Shown: in pieces, positions 35,699 to 36,323 of the stretch
How the letters are laid out: each line of letters opens with the position of its first letter
How positions within the stretch are numbered: the first letter of the stretch is position 1
Assembly: GCA_017557785.1 (NCBI GenBank)
Contig: JAFYYA010000107.1
Location: forward strand, 1 to 36,323
Direction of reading: 5' to 3'
Source: Salinivirgaceae bacterium
GTDB lineage: Bacteria > Bacteroidota > Bacteroidia > Bacteroidales > SZUA-534
DNA length: 36,323 bases
The notes under the pieces: model-generated
What the model saw: the letters and a program-made list of their open reading frames with translations, nothing else
Database searches by the model: none
What the model was told of the DNA's origin: nothing
Position numbers and translations under genes: made by a program

Positions 35699-36322
35699 TC
35701 AGATAACTACATTCACAATTTTGTTCGGAACGACAATCACCTTCTTCGGGGTTTTGCCGTCGAGCCATTTGGCGGCCGACTCGTGCGACAGGGCCGTCTC
35801 TTGAACCTGCTGAACGGGCGTGCCCACGGGCAGTTCAATCATAAAGCGGGTCTTGCCGTTGAACGATACGGGGTAGGTCACCACGTCTTCGGTCAGTTTC
35901 GACTCGTCCAATGCGGGCCACGGCTCGTATGCCAGCGACTCGGTGCCGCCGTACATCTGCCACAACTCTTCGGCAAGGTGCGGGGCGAACGGCGCCAGAA
36001 TCTTGGCAAAATCGCGGGCCACGCCAACCGAGACTTTCTTGGCCTTGTAGCAGGCGTTGGTGAATATCATCATTTGTGAGATTGCGGTGTTAAAGCGCAG
36101 ATTCTCAATATCATCGGCAACCTTCTTGATTGTCTTGTGCAACTCTTTCACAACAGCGCTGTCGTCGGTCAGGCCATCAACCACGTTCTCTTTCTCGCTG
36201 AAGAAGCGGAACACGCGCGCAAGGAAGTTGAACACGCCCTTCACGCCACTCTCGGCCCACGGTTTCACGGCGTCGAGCGGTCCCATAAACATCTCGTAAA
36301 GACGAAGGCTGTCGGCTCCGTA
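35699..36322 (-). CDS. leuS: Leucyl-tRNA synthetase, C-terminal part (5' end outside window)
   Basis: The frame is open to the right edge and reads YGADSLRLYEMFMGPLD at the start, the well-known end of the LeuRS catalytic core. The anticodon-binding helices follow (AVVKELHKTIKKV, AISQMMIFTNACY, FAPHLAEELWQMYGG), then the C-terminal domain ending NKIVNVVI. About 208 residues are in the window. The enzyme attaches leucine to tRNA(Leu). The coding sequence looks intact, with a terminator just downstream. Confidence 0.95.
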   Translation of the reverse strand, partial: YGADSLRLYEMFMGPLDAVKPWAESGVKGVFNFLARVFRFFSEKENVVDGLTDDSAVVKELHKTIKKVADDIENLRFNTAISQMMIFTNACYKAKKVSVGVARDFAKILAPFAPHLAEELWQMYGGTESLAYEPWPALDESKLTEDVVTYPVSFNGKTRFMIELPVGTPVQQVQETALSHESAAKWLDGKTPKKVIVVPNKIVNVVI

Positions 36323-36323
36323 G

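Overview
The window looks like chromosome from a member of the order Bacteroidales (phylum Bacteroidota). The reasons are a type IX secretion (T9SS) type A sorting domain, paired outer-membrane beta-barrel receptors with a carboxypeptidase-like regulatory domain, DUF349, DUF2723 (GT117), DUF6557 and TPR-regulator proteins, a leuS-yitT adjacency, near absence of Shine-Dalgarno sequences, and promoters of the Bacteroidetes type (TTTG, about 20 nt, TAnnTTTG). The genus cannot be settled from the sequence alone.

Region 1 (1-10.9 kb, plus strand, visibly AT-rich) is an accessory surface/polymorphic-toxin-like locus of three consecutive genes. First is a giant repeat protein, cut by the left edge, with 41-residue Cys/His repeats, GLUG-type beta-helix repeats and a T9SS sorting signal. 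Second is a 2031-residue SpvB/VCBS/RHS protein ending in an RHS core followed by a variable C-terminal domain that I suspect is a toxin. Third is a small lipoprotein that is the natural immunity candidate. A hairpin terminator closes the unit.

Region 2 (10.9-14.4 kb, minus) is a housekeeping-type operon, in transcription order: a membrane TPR regulator-like protein, a DUF6557 protein, TrmO and PgeF (YfiH).

Region 3 (14.9-26.6 kb, plus) contains two paralogous outer-membrane beta-barrel receptors, an alpha/beta hydrolase, a small protein with a similar signal peptide and carboxypeptidase-regulatory domain, a GNAT acetyltransferase, a beta-lactamase-family serine hydrolase and a NatA/NatB-like ABC exporter. 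No SusD-like partner is seen, so this is not an ordinary polysaccharide utilization locus. The hydrolases, receptors and exporter suggest handling of a small exported or imported substrate, but the substrate is unknown. The intergenic gaps carry several dyad and direct-repeat elements.

Region 4 (26.7-36.3 kb, minus) holds a DUF349 protein; a TlpA-like thioredoxin, Wzx-type flippase and GT117 (DUF2723) operon with a near-perfect Bacteroidetes promoter; a YitT protein with a DUF5131 protein; and the 3' part of leuS, cut by the right edge. Rho-independent terminators separate most of these units. The most interesting stretch is 1-10.9 kb. I saw no tRNA, rRNA, CRISPR array or transposase gene.
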